A stretch of DNA of 6,602 nucleotides. Source: Microcaldota archaeon (GTDB lineage: Archaea > Micrarchaeota > Micrarchaeia > Anstonellales > J096). This document shows, in pieces, positions 1 through 4,572 of this stretch. The notes beneath the pieces were generated by a model that did not search any database, was not told where the DNA came from, and saw nothing but the letters and a program-made list of their open reading frames with translations. The translations under genes were made by a program, and so were the position numbers. Each line of letters opens with the position of its first letter. Position 1 is the stretch's first letter. The stretch is taken from assembly GCA_026396375.1 (NCBI GenBank), contig JAPLWW010000015.1, positions 1-6,602 of the forward strand, read 5' to 3'.

Positions 1-85
1 GTATCTTCACTTCCTTGTCGTTGAGCTTTTTCCCGGTCTTTACGGCATCAATCGTTTTTTCTATGAAAGATGAAAGGAATCCCAT
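1..85 (-). CDS. Partial gene of unknown function (N-terminal 28 codons only)
   Basis: This reading frame runs off the left edge of the window, so only the N-terminus is visible. It begins MGFLSSFIEK and continues through a lysine-rich segment ending NDKEVKI, with no in-frame stop. The ATG lies one base after the TAA of the ACT-domain gene upstream on the same strand, which suggests an operon with translational coupling. No separate TATA box or clear Shine-Dalgarno is seen in front of it. The segment looks like an amphipathic helix followed by a charged helix. A short N-terminal helix of this kind occurs, for example, in SRP-type GTPase N domains, but 28 residues are too few for assignment. 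Confidence that the frame is real rests on the tight junction and the open frame. Confidence 0.6.
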   Translation of the reverse strand, partial: MGFLSSFIEKTIDAVKTGKKLNDKEVKI

Positions 86-86
86 T

Positions 87-497
87 TTATCCACCAAGCA
101 TCTTTGCCAGTTTGCCATGGTCCATCTGGGTCTTCAATAGGACCTCGGTGTATCCGTTGGCCTTGCCTATAATATACAGCGTTTCTATGTCAACATGGTT
201 CTTGTACATCTTTTCAGTCAATTTAGTCAATTCTCCGGGCCTGTCAATCATCTTCACCACAACTGCCTTGTTGACATCAAGGGACCTCAATGCCAGCCCC
301 GCCTTGTTTATCCTTTTTTTCGCAGTCTCGGGATCTGTTGTAACTATCCTGAAGATCGCTGTCTTTTCGTCCTTTGCATAGGAGTTTATGGATTCAATAT
401 TGAGCCCTGAAGAGGATATGACGCTGGATACTTTGTAAAGGCCTCCGGGGACATTGTCCATAACCACAACAATTTCACTGACTTCGTTTACCTCCAT
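87..497 (-). CDS. Tandem ACT-domain protein (putative amino-acid-binding regulator)
   Basis: The 136-aa product consists of little more than two ACT domains, about residues 7-66 and 74-130. Each opens with the ACT hallmark in which a strand ends in Asp-x-x-Pro-Gly or Asp-x-Pro-Gly before the first helix (D14-P17-G18 and D85-P87-G88). ACT domains typically bind small ligands, often amino acids, at domain interfaces. Stand-alone tandem ACT proteins are common in archaea and are presumed cytoplasmic sensors or regulators of amino-acid metabolism; no catalytic domain is present here. The frame stays open to an ATG at 530, but that codon lies inside the TATA box (529-537). The ATG at 497 sits about 10 nt after the predicted transcription start and behind a weak GTGAT (501-505), so I choose it. 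The extra 11 residues of the longer form are not ACT-like. The ligand is unknown. The gene is followed after one base by the partial gene at 1-85. Confidence 0.85.
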   Translation of the reverse strand: MEVNEVSEIVVVMDNVPGGLYKVSSVISSSGLNIESINSYAKDEKTAIFRIVTTDPETAKKRINKAGLALRSLDVNKAVVVKMIDRPGELTKLTEKMYKNHVDIETLYIIGKANGYTEVLLKTQMDHGKLAKMLGG

Positions 498-528
498 GCT
501 ATCACTTAGGATATAAGAAAGTAAAAGC

Positions 529-537
529 ATTTAAAAA
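529..537 (-). promoter_or_regulatory. TATA box for the ACT-domain gene
   Basis: Read on the minus strand this is TTTTTAAAT. Its centre is about 36 nt before the ATG at 497, which predicts transcription starting near 508 and a leader of about 10 nt. It lies back to back with the plus-strand TATA box at 554-561, so the two divergent genes share a very compact promoter region. Confidence 0.65.
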
Positions 538-553
538 TAGCGTCAGGCATCTG

Positions 554-561
554 TTTTTAAA
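554..561 (+). promoter_or_regulatory. TATA box for the 586 gene (leaderless)
   Basis: TTTTTAAA is centred about 28 nt before the ATG at 586. This places transcription initiation at or within a few bases of the start codon, so the mRNA is predicted to be leaderless. No Shine-Dalgarno motif precedes the ATG. Confidence 0.65.
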
Positions 562-585
562 CACTTTTCATCATAGTATATAACC

Positions 586-1350
586 ATGTCAAGCCCCCAA
601 AAATTGAATCAGGGAAAGGTTTCCGACAGCGCCAATGGCGCAAAGGCAAATCCCCTGAAATCAAAGGAGCCCCTTGCAGACACTTATTCCGAAAAAAGGT
701 TCGGCCAGATAGTTTCCTCCATAAGGAACATCAACTGCATAGATGAATATTCAGGGCTGGTCCTGCTTGCAAGCATCAAAAAAATAAAGGAAAGCTCAAA
801 GGATCCGCGCAAGGACATGGACACCCTGCAGATCATCTTCTCATCGGTTGAGTGCGAGACAGACTCAAAGGCAAGGTTCTATGTAAACTTCTACAATGCC
901 CTGCTCAAAAAAAGCGGCGCTGACCAAAGATATATCTCCATTGAGCTTTTTGAAGTTCTCATCGATGCCATAAAGGTCATTGAAAGCCATGCTTCAGGAG
1001 ACGCGCTTTTTGATTCGAGGGATGTCCTTGTTGATATCGCGTCTAATCCCAATTTCCAACCTTATCTGATAACTGTCTCAGGCGAAATCTCATACAGGAC
1101 AAGCGGATACGGAGTATACCTTGGATTGAGGGCATTGGAAAGCGCAATCTCCAATCCGCGCTTTGATTCCAGCTGGCTCTATGGCGACTTTGCGCCGACG
1201 TTGGGGGATTTTGCGGATGAGTTGAACCGCTACAGGCTGGGCAAAAAGAAATTCGAATATTTTGACGGTGCATGCCACAGGATTTCCACCCTTCTGTTTG
1301 CGTTCGACAGAAAGGCATTCGAGGCCATGCTGGATTTCATTGATGTTTGA
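586..1350 (+). CDS. Uncharacterised 254-aa protein, mostly helical
   Basis: I do not recognise this family. The first 30-35 residues are polar and low in hydrophobics (Ser, Lys, Asn, Gly, Ala, Pro), so probably disordered. From about residue 36 onward the pattern is that of alternating amphipathic helices, with stretches such as SGLVLLASIKKIKES (56-70) and ELFEVLIDAIKVIES (120-134), then an aromatic, Gly-rich central part (about 160-180) and further helices to the C-terminus. There is no signal peptide, membrane span, Cys cluster, nucleotide-binding motif or obvious catalytic signature. It is therefore most likely a soluble cytoplasmic protein, perhaps a helical-repeat scaffold or adaptor, which is inference only. 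The start is supported by the TATA box 28 nt upstream. It appears monocistronic; a tRNA-Gly gene with its own promoter follows 56 bp downstream. Codon use resembles its neighbours. Confidence 0.8.
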   Translation: MSSPQKLNQGKVSDSANGAKANPLKSKEPLADTYSEKRFGQIVSSIRNINCIDEYSGLVLLASIKKIKESSKDPRKDMDTLQIIFSSVECETDSKARFYVNFYNALLKKSGADQRYISIELFEVLIDAIKVIESHASGDALFDSRDVLVDIASNPNFQPYLITVSGEISYRTSGYGVYLGLRALESAISNPRFDSSWLYGDFAPTLGDFADELNRYRLGKKKFEYFDGACHRISTLLFAFDRKAFEAMLDFIDV

Positions 1351-1372
1351 TGCATCAGGGCAAATGACTAAA

Positions 1373-1381
1373 TTTAAAAAA
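1373..1381 (+). promoter_or_regulatory. TATA box for tRNA-Gly
   Basis: TTTAAAAAA is centred about 30 nt before the first base of the mature tRNA. Transcription should begin near 1402, giving a 5' leader of only a few bases for RNase P to remove. Confidence 0.6.
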
Positions 1382-1406
1382 CCACTGCAGGATAGAAACT
1401 AGTTAG

Positions 1407-1477
1407 GCGGCTGTAGTCTAGCGGTAGGATATAAGCCTTCCAAGCTTGTGACCCGGGTTCAAATCCCGGCAGCCGCA
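1407..1477 (+). tRNA. tRNA-Gly (anticodon UCC)
   Basis: The 71-nt sequence folds into a full cloverleaf. The acceptor stem pairs GCGGCTG (1407-1413) with CAGCCGC (1470-1476), with discriminator A at 1477. The D arm has a GTCT/GGAT stem. The anticodon stem TAAGC/GCTTG carries the loop CTTCCAA with anticodon TCC. A four-base variable loop (TGAC) and a T arm CCGGG-TTCAAAT-CCCGG complete it. There is no intron and no encoded 3' CCA, so CCA must be added enzymatically. It would decode GGA and probably GGG. A T-tract at 1484-1489 follows as the probable terminator. Confidence 0.97.
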
Positions 1478-1483
1478 TTGACC

Positions 1484-1505
1484 TTTTTTCTTTAGAAAAG
1501 AAAAA
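1484..1505. terminator. T-tract and symmetrical A/T hairpin, probable terminator of tRNA-Gly
   Basis: A run of six T begins seven bases after the tRNA and matches the T-tract signals that terminate archaeal transcription. The segment also forms a perfect 9-bp inverted repeat, TTTTTCTTT (1485-1493) with AAAGAAAAA (1497-1505), around an AGA loop. Both strands therefore offer T-rich stretches, so it could also stop minus-strand read-through from the convergent Yip1 gene. The stem is almost all A/T and its stability is modest. Confidence 0.55.
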
Positions 1506-1552
1506 CGGTTCAACTAAAAAGAAACTATTTTTGCGAAAAAACACGCCTGCGG

Positions 1553-1563
1553 TCCCGGCAGCC
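1553..1563 (+). repeat. 11-nt direct repeat of the tRNA-Gly 3' end
   Basis: TCCCGGCAGCC here is identical to 1464-1474, the end of the T arm and most of the 3' acceptor strand of the tRNA-Gly. The copy lies 89 bp downstream in an otherwise A/T-rich gap. Such tRNA 3'-end copies are typical of attachment sites used by tRNA-targeting integrases, but no integrase or element lies between the copies. It may be a relic, a partial tRNA duplication, or chance. Confidence 0.4.
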
Positions 1564-1585
1564 AAACTCCCTTTATTCGTAAATT

Positions 1586-1591
1586 AAAAAA
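1586..1591 (-). terminator. T-tract after the Yip1-family gene
   Basis: On the minus strand six T directly follow the TGA stop of the Yip1-family gene, the usual form of an archaeal terminator. A 7-bp inverted repeat (1568-1574 with 1594-1600) brackets this T-tract and overlaps the stop codon. It could form a weak hairpin in the transcript end. Confidence 0.5.
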
Positions 1592-2233
1592 TCAAAGGGA
1601 CTGGAGAATAGGATAGACCCTTGATGCAACCAATGCAATCGTGATTATTATGGATATGACTACCATAATTGCAACATATGCACCCACAGCCATCATTGCC
1701 TTTTTGCTGTCAAATTTATGCACTATCTTTATCGGAAGGTATAGCTGCGCATAAAGTCCGTAAAGGGAAATCAATAGGACAATGGGTAGTATTATGCAGC
1801 TTACAAACGGGATACTGCTAAGAATGGTCAATAGGGCCGAAACAGGCGCTATGGCAAGGCCATAGATGCTCATCAGGTAAATCAAATCTGCTATTTTGCC
1901 TTTGCCGCCAAAAAGCTTGGCTATTATCTGGAGGATTCCCCCCAATATGAAGAATCCTATGGAATTAGTGATTATTGTGAAAATCGCTGTGGAGTATGTC
2001 ATGCCAGCGCCGCTTAATCCGGCACCCATGGCGCCTTTTCCAGCCATGCCTGCCAATGTACTTGCAAACGTGGTGCTGATGAATGCAGCTATGAGGGATG
2101 CGATGCCCGTAATTATGACAATCAACCCCACATTGATCAATATCGCATTCCAGCTTGCATTCTGAACCAGTTTAGTCAGGTACGATTCCAAGTTCTTGTA
2201 ATCCAGAAACTTTCTTATGTCGGGAAATTCCAT
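1592..2233 (-). CDS. Yip1-family integral membrane protein, five helices
   Basis: The 213-aa product has a short soluble N-terminus (about residues 1-27) and five strongly hydrophobic segments at roughly 28-56, 80-106, 115-138, 142-165 and 178-203. A small-residue loop rich in Gly, Ala and Met lies between the first two (about 62-78). This layout, with short charged loops between helices (for example KGKIADL and HKFDSKK), fits the Yip1 domain family, whose prokaryotic members are numerous and of unknown role; eukaryotic relatives act in membrane trafficking. The protein should sit in the cytoplasmic membrane. It has its own TATA box 27 nt before the ATG, so the mRNA is predicted to be leaderless, and it lies 44 bp downstream of the cold-shock gene on the same strand. 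Assignment to Yip1 rests on topology and general sequence character rather than a diagnostic motif; another small multi-pass family cannot be excluded. Confidence 0.75.
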   Translation of the reverse strand: MEFPDIRKFLDYKNLESYLTKLVQNASWNAILINVGLIVIITGIASLIAAFISTTFASTLAGMAGKGAMGAGLSGAGMTYSTAIFTIITNSIGFFILGGILQIIAKLFGGKGKIADLIYLMSIYGLAIAPVSALLTILSSIPFVSCIILPIVLLISLYGLYAQLYLPIKIVHKFDSKKAMMAVGAYVAIMVVISIIITIALVASRVYPILQSL

Positions 2234-2255
2234 AAGTTGAGTGTTTCAATTACAC

Positions 2256-2264
2256 TTTTTAAAT
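2256..2264 (-). promoter_or_regulatory. TATA box for the Yip1-family gene (leaderless)
   Basis: Read on the minus strand the core is ATTTAAAAA-like, centred about 27 nt before the ATG at 2233. It lies inside the 44-bp gap after the cold-shock gene, so the Yip1 gene can be transcribed on its own even though it is also in position to be read through. Confidence 0.6.
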
Positions 2265-2277
2265 TTATCCCATTTCA

Positions 2278-2469
2278 TTATTCAAAAGCTGGTTTGCGCA
2301 ACGCTAGGGCTATTGAATCAAACATTCCGCCGTATTCAACGGCGTCGCCTGTCGCAAGAGCAACTCCTCCCTCGATTGCGGATTTGTGCACATAGACGTC
2401 TTTTCCGTCCTCTCCGGTAATGAATCCGAAATCCCTTGCCGTATTAAACATCTTCACTTTTCCTTTCAT
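2278..2469 (-). CDS. Small cold-shock-domain (CspA-like) nucleic-acid-binding protein
   Basis: The 63-aa protein matches the cold-shock domain nearly end to end. It has the opening MKGKVK-x-FN, an RNP1-like strand DFGFITG (13-19), then GKDVYVHKSAI (22-32) containing the RNP2-like DVYVH, and a GD-V-E-Y strand. The aromatic and His residues that stack on single-stranded nucleic acid in this family are mostly present (F8, F14, F16, Y26, H28). The usual Trp of KWFN is Met7, and the usual KGFGFI is RDFGFI. The C-terminal part (MFDSIALALRKP) departs from the bacterial GPKGPQAVNV-type ending. The family binds ssDNA or RNA and acts as an RNA chaperone in bacteria; the role here is inferred. Unlike several neighbours the gene has a short leader with a strong Shine-Dalgarno GGTGAT four bases before the ATG. 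Cold-shock proteins are patchy in archaea, so transfer from bacteria is possible. Confidence 0.88.
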   Translation of the reverse strand: MKGKVKMFNTARDFGFITGEDGKDVYVHKSAIEGGVALATGDAVEYGGMFDSIALALRKPAFE

Positions 2470-2473
2470 TCAA

Positions 2474-2479
2474 ATCACC
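2474..2479 (-). promoter_or_regulatory. Shine-Dalgarno site of the cold-shock gene
   Basis: On the minus strand GGTGAT lies four bases before the ATG at 2469 and is complementary to the archaeal 16S 3' tail (ATCACC). A second purine-rich stretch, AAAAGGAG, is slightly further upstream (about 2490-2497). The site confirms the start codon. Confidence 0.7.
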
Positions 2480-2507
2480 AATACTTTACTCCTTTTGAAG
2501 CGCGAGG

Positions 2508-2517
2508 TTTATAAAAT
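2508..2517 (-). promoter_or_regulatory. TATA box for the cold-shock gene
   Basis: On the minus strand this reads ATTTTATAAA, centred about 43 nt before the ATG. It predicts a start near 2486 and a leader of about 17 nt that contains the Shine-Dalgarno site. The divergent epimerase TATA box is about 30 bp away. Confidence 0.65.
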
Positions 2518-2546
2518 CTTGTTCTGCGGCCCGAAACAGGCTTAGG

Positions 2547-2555
2547 TATAAAAAT
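2547..2555 (+). promoter_or_regulatory. TATA box for the epimerase gene (leaderless)
   Basis: TATAAAAAT is centred 25 nt before the ATG at 2576, so transcription should begin at the start codon itself. No Shine-Dalgarno is present. It diverges from the cold-shock promoter. Confidence 0.7.
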
Positions 2556-2575
2556 AATGCTTCCCAAATCCACCC

Positions 2576-3487
2576 ATGTACCTCATAACAGGCGGGGCGG
2601 GCTTCATAGGCTCGAATCTTGCTGATGCCCTTGATCCGAAACAGACAATAGTGATAGACGACCTCTCAAACGGCAAGCTGGAAAACATCAGCCATCTGAT
2701 AAAGAAAGGATTGATTTTCCGGAAAAAGGACATTGCAGGGATAAATTCCTCAGATGTCAAGGATGTTGACGTTATATTCCACGAGGCTGCGCTTGTCTCT
2801 GTGCCTCTGAGCTTCTCCAATTTTGACAAAACATACAGGGACAATGTATCCTCTTTTGTAAGGATTCTGGAAATGGCGAGGAAAGGCGACATTGAAAGGG
2901 TTGTTTTCGCAAGCTCTGCCGCAGTCTATGAGACAAGCAGCATGCCTGTTTCTGAAGATGATGCGGTTTTCCCAAAAAGCCCCTATGCGGAGAGCAAGCT
3001 GATAGATGAATTATACGCAAGGATCTACTATGAGAGATACGGCATGAAGATCATCCCGTTGAGGTACTTCAATGTTTACGGGCCAAGGCAAAATCCCTCA
3101 AGCCCATATTCGGGAGTAATATCAATATTCGCGTCAAGGATGATGGAAGGCAAGGAAATCACCATATACGGCAACGGAAAGCAGGTCAGGGATTTTGTCT
3201 ATGTCAAGGATGTCGTCAATGCCAATATTCTATCCTTGAAGCTGGGCAGCAATTTCGCAGATCCCATAAACGTGGCTTCTGGGAAGCCAAACTCAATACT
3301 TGAGCTTTTCAGCATAATGAAGGAAAAGGCAAAATACAAAAAAGAACCGGTGTTCAAGGAAAAAAGGCAGGGGGATGTTGATTGCAGTCTAGCCAACATT
3401 TCAAAGGCAAAGGAGCTTCTGGATTTCCATCCAAAATATTTACTGGAAGATGGGCTTGAGGAGACTATTTACTCCCTCAAAGCATAG
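2576..3487 (+). CDS. NAD-dependent nucleotide-sugar epimerase (GalE-like, extended SDR)
   Basis: The 303-aa protein is a full-length extended short-chain dehydrogenase/reductase. The N-terminal Rossmann motif TGGAGFIG (5-12, GxxGxxG) is followed by an acidic strand end VIDDLSNG (26-33) that binds the adenosine ribose of NAD. A Ser-rich strand FASSAAVYE (111-119) and the catalytic PYAESK (Y137, K141) come next. The substrate-side motifs LRYFNVYGPRQ (162-172) and RDFVYVKDV (205-213) are typical of UDP-sugar epimerases and related 4,6-dehydratases. Such enzymes use bound NAD to invert C4 of UDP-glucose, UDP-GlcNAc or related sugars, feeding surface glycan or N-glycan synthesis; substrate preference cannot be read from the sequence. 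It is a cytoplasmic enzyme. The Met starts directly at the first strand of the fold, and the TATA box 25 nt upstream supports a leaderless start. The next gene, 42 bp on, encodes an exported protein rich in N-glycosylation sequons. Confidence 0.9.
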   Translation: MYLITGGAGFIGSNLADALDPKQTIVIDDLSNGKLENISHLIKKGLIFRKKDIAGINSSDVKDVDVIFHEAALVSVPLSFSNFDKTYRDNVSSFVRILEMARKGDIERVVFASSAAVYETSSMPVSEDDAVFPKSPYAESKLIDELYARIYYERYGMKIIPLRYFNVYGPRQNPSSPYSGVISIFASRMMEGKEITIYGNGKQVRDFVYVKDVVNANILSLKLGSNFADPINVASGKPNSILELFSIMKEKAKYKKEPVFKEKRQGDVDCSLANISKAKELLDFHPKYLLEDGLEETIYSLKA

Positions 3488-3488
3488 G

Positions 3489-3497
3489 CTTTTATAG
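3489..3497 (+). promoter_or_regulatory. TATA box for the lipoprotein gene
   Basis: CTTTTATAG begins two bases after the epimerase stop. Its centre is 36-37 nt before the ATG at 3530, predicting a start near 3519 and a very short leader beginning close to the AAGGTG motif. The T stretch may also act as a weak terminator for the epimerase. Confidence 0.5.
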
Positions 3498-3518
3498 TTT
3501 ATCATGATAGTTGTTTAT

Positions 3519-3524
3519 AAGGTG
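3519..3524 (+). promoter_or_regulatory. Shine-Dalgarno site that decides the lipoprotein start
   Basis: AAGGTG lies five bases before the ATG at 3530. Its last base is the first base of an in-frame GTG (3524) that would add two residues. The spacing favours ATG 3530 as the start. Confidence 0.55.
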
Positions 3525-3529
3525 TGAAA

Positions 3530-4525
3530 ATGAAAATAAGCGCGATATTCATTTCAGCGGTTTTAATATTTGTCCTGTTCAGCGGATGCCTGAATTTTGG
3601 AGGCAACAGCAGCAACACAATTGCGGAAGTGGCTACTGACAATTCCTCAGTAACTGAAACCAATGTTGTCCCTGCGCCTTCCCTGATATGGTCAGCGAAT
3701 GAATGCAGGGAATTCGGAAATGCAAAGGTCTGCCTTGAGGACATATCAACGGATGTCAACAAGGACAATAAGCATTATGCCATGGTTGCGATAACATACG
3801 GCTCCTCAGGCACGGAAGACAAGATCGCGCCAGGAACAAGCAAAACGCTCAATGGAATTTCAGTTTCAGTTATTGATACCCAGCCCGGAAGCTCCATATC
3901 CTCACCAAGCGCAAAGATGAACCTTTCAGGCTTATACTCTTCATCAAGGGCGCCAAGGGCCCTCAGGAAGGATTCATGCATAAACTACTCGTCATCGAAG
4001 ATCTGCCTTTCGGACATTTCAAAAGAGATTATAAGCTCAAGCCCCTCTCCAGCAATGATTTCCATAATAGGGGAAAACGGAAGCAGGGCAGGCGAGCTTA
4101 AGATAAATGCCAATGGCCATGAGGTTGCAAAGATAGGCGGAAGCAACGTTGCCATCTCTGTATCGGACACTGCCCAGGGAATCTTAACATCAAAGGCATG
4201 GGCAAGGGTTTCAATAAATGAAACCGCTGAAGCTCCTGCAGAATCCAAATTCACTACCATATACAAGGGATCATGCAAGGTTGGATACGGGATGAAAGTC
4301 TGCCTTTCCGACCTTAACATGAACGACTCCTCAAATGCAATAGCCGTCTTTGACATCATGGATTCCTCAAATGTTTTGCTACTGAAAAAATCCCTCGGCG
4401 AGAGCTCCTCCTATTCCTCCGTTGTTTCAGGAAGGAGGATAAAGATAGACACAGGGGAGATAGGGGAAGGGTATTCCTCGGGAACAGGCTGGGCCAAGGG
4501 AAGCATTCTGATCCTTTCAGACTGA
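3530..4525 (+). CDS. Secreted lipoprotein with three tandem Cx8C repeats, function unknown
   Basis: The 331-aa product starts with a signal peptide: a Lys-rich start, a hydrophobic core (ISAIFISAVLIFVLF) and the lipobox FSGC, with C20 as the probable lipid-anchored residue. A Ser/Asn/Thr linker (about 21-55) leads to three homologous units, near residues 57-138, 148-231 and 247-331. Each opens with two cysteines eight residues apart, followed by Leu-x-Asp-Ile/Leu: C59/C68, C150/C159 and C249/C258. Each then runs through beta-rich sequence with a Gly turn and, in units two and three, ends in a TSKAWARVSI/GTGWAKGSI-like strand. The pairs probably form disulfides outside the membrane. Seven N-x-S/T sequons (N26, N38, N131, N152, N183, N230, N265) suggest N-glycosylation. 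I do not recognise the family; it may be a surface-layer-associated or binding protein. An in-frame GTG at 3524 is an alternative start. It has its own promoter and lies between the epimerase and amrS. Confidence 0.85.
   Translation: MKISAIFISAVLIFVLFSGCLNFGGNSSNTIAEVATDNSSVTETNVVPAPSLIWSANECREFGNAKVCLEDISTDVNKDNKHYAMVAITYGSSGTEDKIAPGTSKTLNGISVSVIDTQPGSSISSPSAKMNLSGLYSSSRAPRALRKDSCINYSSSKICLSDISKEIISSSPSPAMISIIGENGSRAGELKINANGHEVAKIGGSNVAISVSDTAQGILTSKAWARVSINETAEAPAESKFTTIYKGSCKVGYGMKVCLSDLNMNDSSNAIAVFDIMDSSNVLLLKKSLGESSSYSSVVSGRRIKIDTGEIGEGYSSGTGWAKGSILILSD
3698..4522 (+). repeat. Three tandem protein-coding repeats (Cx8C units)
   Basis: The units begin near 3698, 3971 and 4268, with unit-to-unit spacing of 273 and 297 bases measured at the first cysteine codon. 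The second cysteine region is conserved at DNA level too: an AAG/AAA Lys codon, then GTC or ATC, TGC, CTT at 3725-3736, 3998-4009 and 4295-4306. Elsewhere the units have diverged strongly, so the triplication is old and is held by structure around the cysteine pair. Confidence 0.8.
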
Positions 4526-4543
4526 CTTTTGCCTTATCCAACA

Positions 4544-4552
4544 TTTAAATAT
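4544..4552 (+). promoter_or_regulatory. TATA box for the amrS operon (leaderless)
   Basis: TTTAAATAT is centred 25 nt before the ATG at 4573, so the transcript should begin at the start codon. No Shine-Dalgarno precedes the ATG. This promoter probably serves amrS and the overlapping dehydrogenase. Confidence 0.7.
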
Positions 4553-4572
4553 ACTTTCTTTGCTATTTTTTC

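Noticed and set aside
70..381. 103-codon open frame on the plus strand opposite the ACT gene
   Set aside because: The minus strand encodes two clear ACT domains here; the hydrophobic plus-strand peptide is the usual antisense shadow.
575..583. AGTATATAA as a TATA box for the 586 gene
   Set aside because: Its spacing would place transcription initiation inside the coding region; the TTTTTAAA at 554-561 has the right distance.
1507..1513. GGTTCAA, matching the tRNA T-loop, as part of a second tRNA-like copy
   Set aside because: Only seven bases match, and the spacing to the 11-nt repeat does not fit a tRNA; it is likely chance.
1374..1565. 63-codon open frame on the minus strand across the tRNA-Gly gene
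   Set aside because: It is the antisense translation of a tRNA and its flanks; the RLPGFEPGSQA-type peptide is a well-known artefact of tRNA genes.
1896..2165. 89-codon open frame on the plus strand opposite the Yip1-family gene
   Set aside because: It is the Pro/Met/Ala-rich complement of hydrophobic and Gly-rich membrane coding sequence, with no promoter.
2542..2892. 116-codon open frame on the minus strand over the epimerase start
   Set aside because: It is antisense to the Rossmann motif region and would run through the epimerase promoter.
3513..3521. GTTTATAAG as the lipoprotein TATA box
   Set aside because: It would start transcription after the start codon and would lose the AAGGTG site from the mRNA; the element at 3489-3497 fits better.
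3985..4359. 124-codon open frame on the minus strand inside the lipoprotein gene
   Set aside because: It opposes a gene with a clear signal peptide and three aligned repeats, and has no promoter or recognisable domain.
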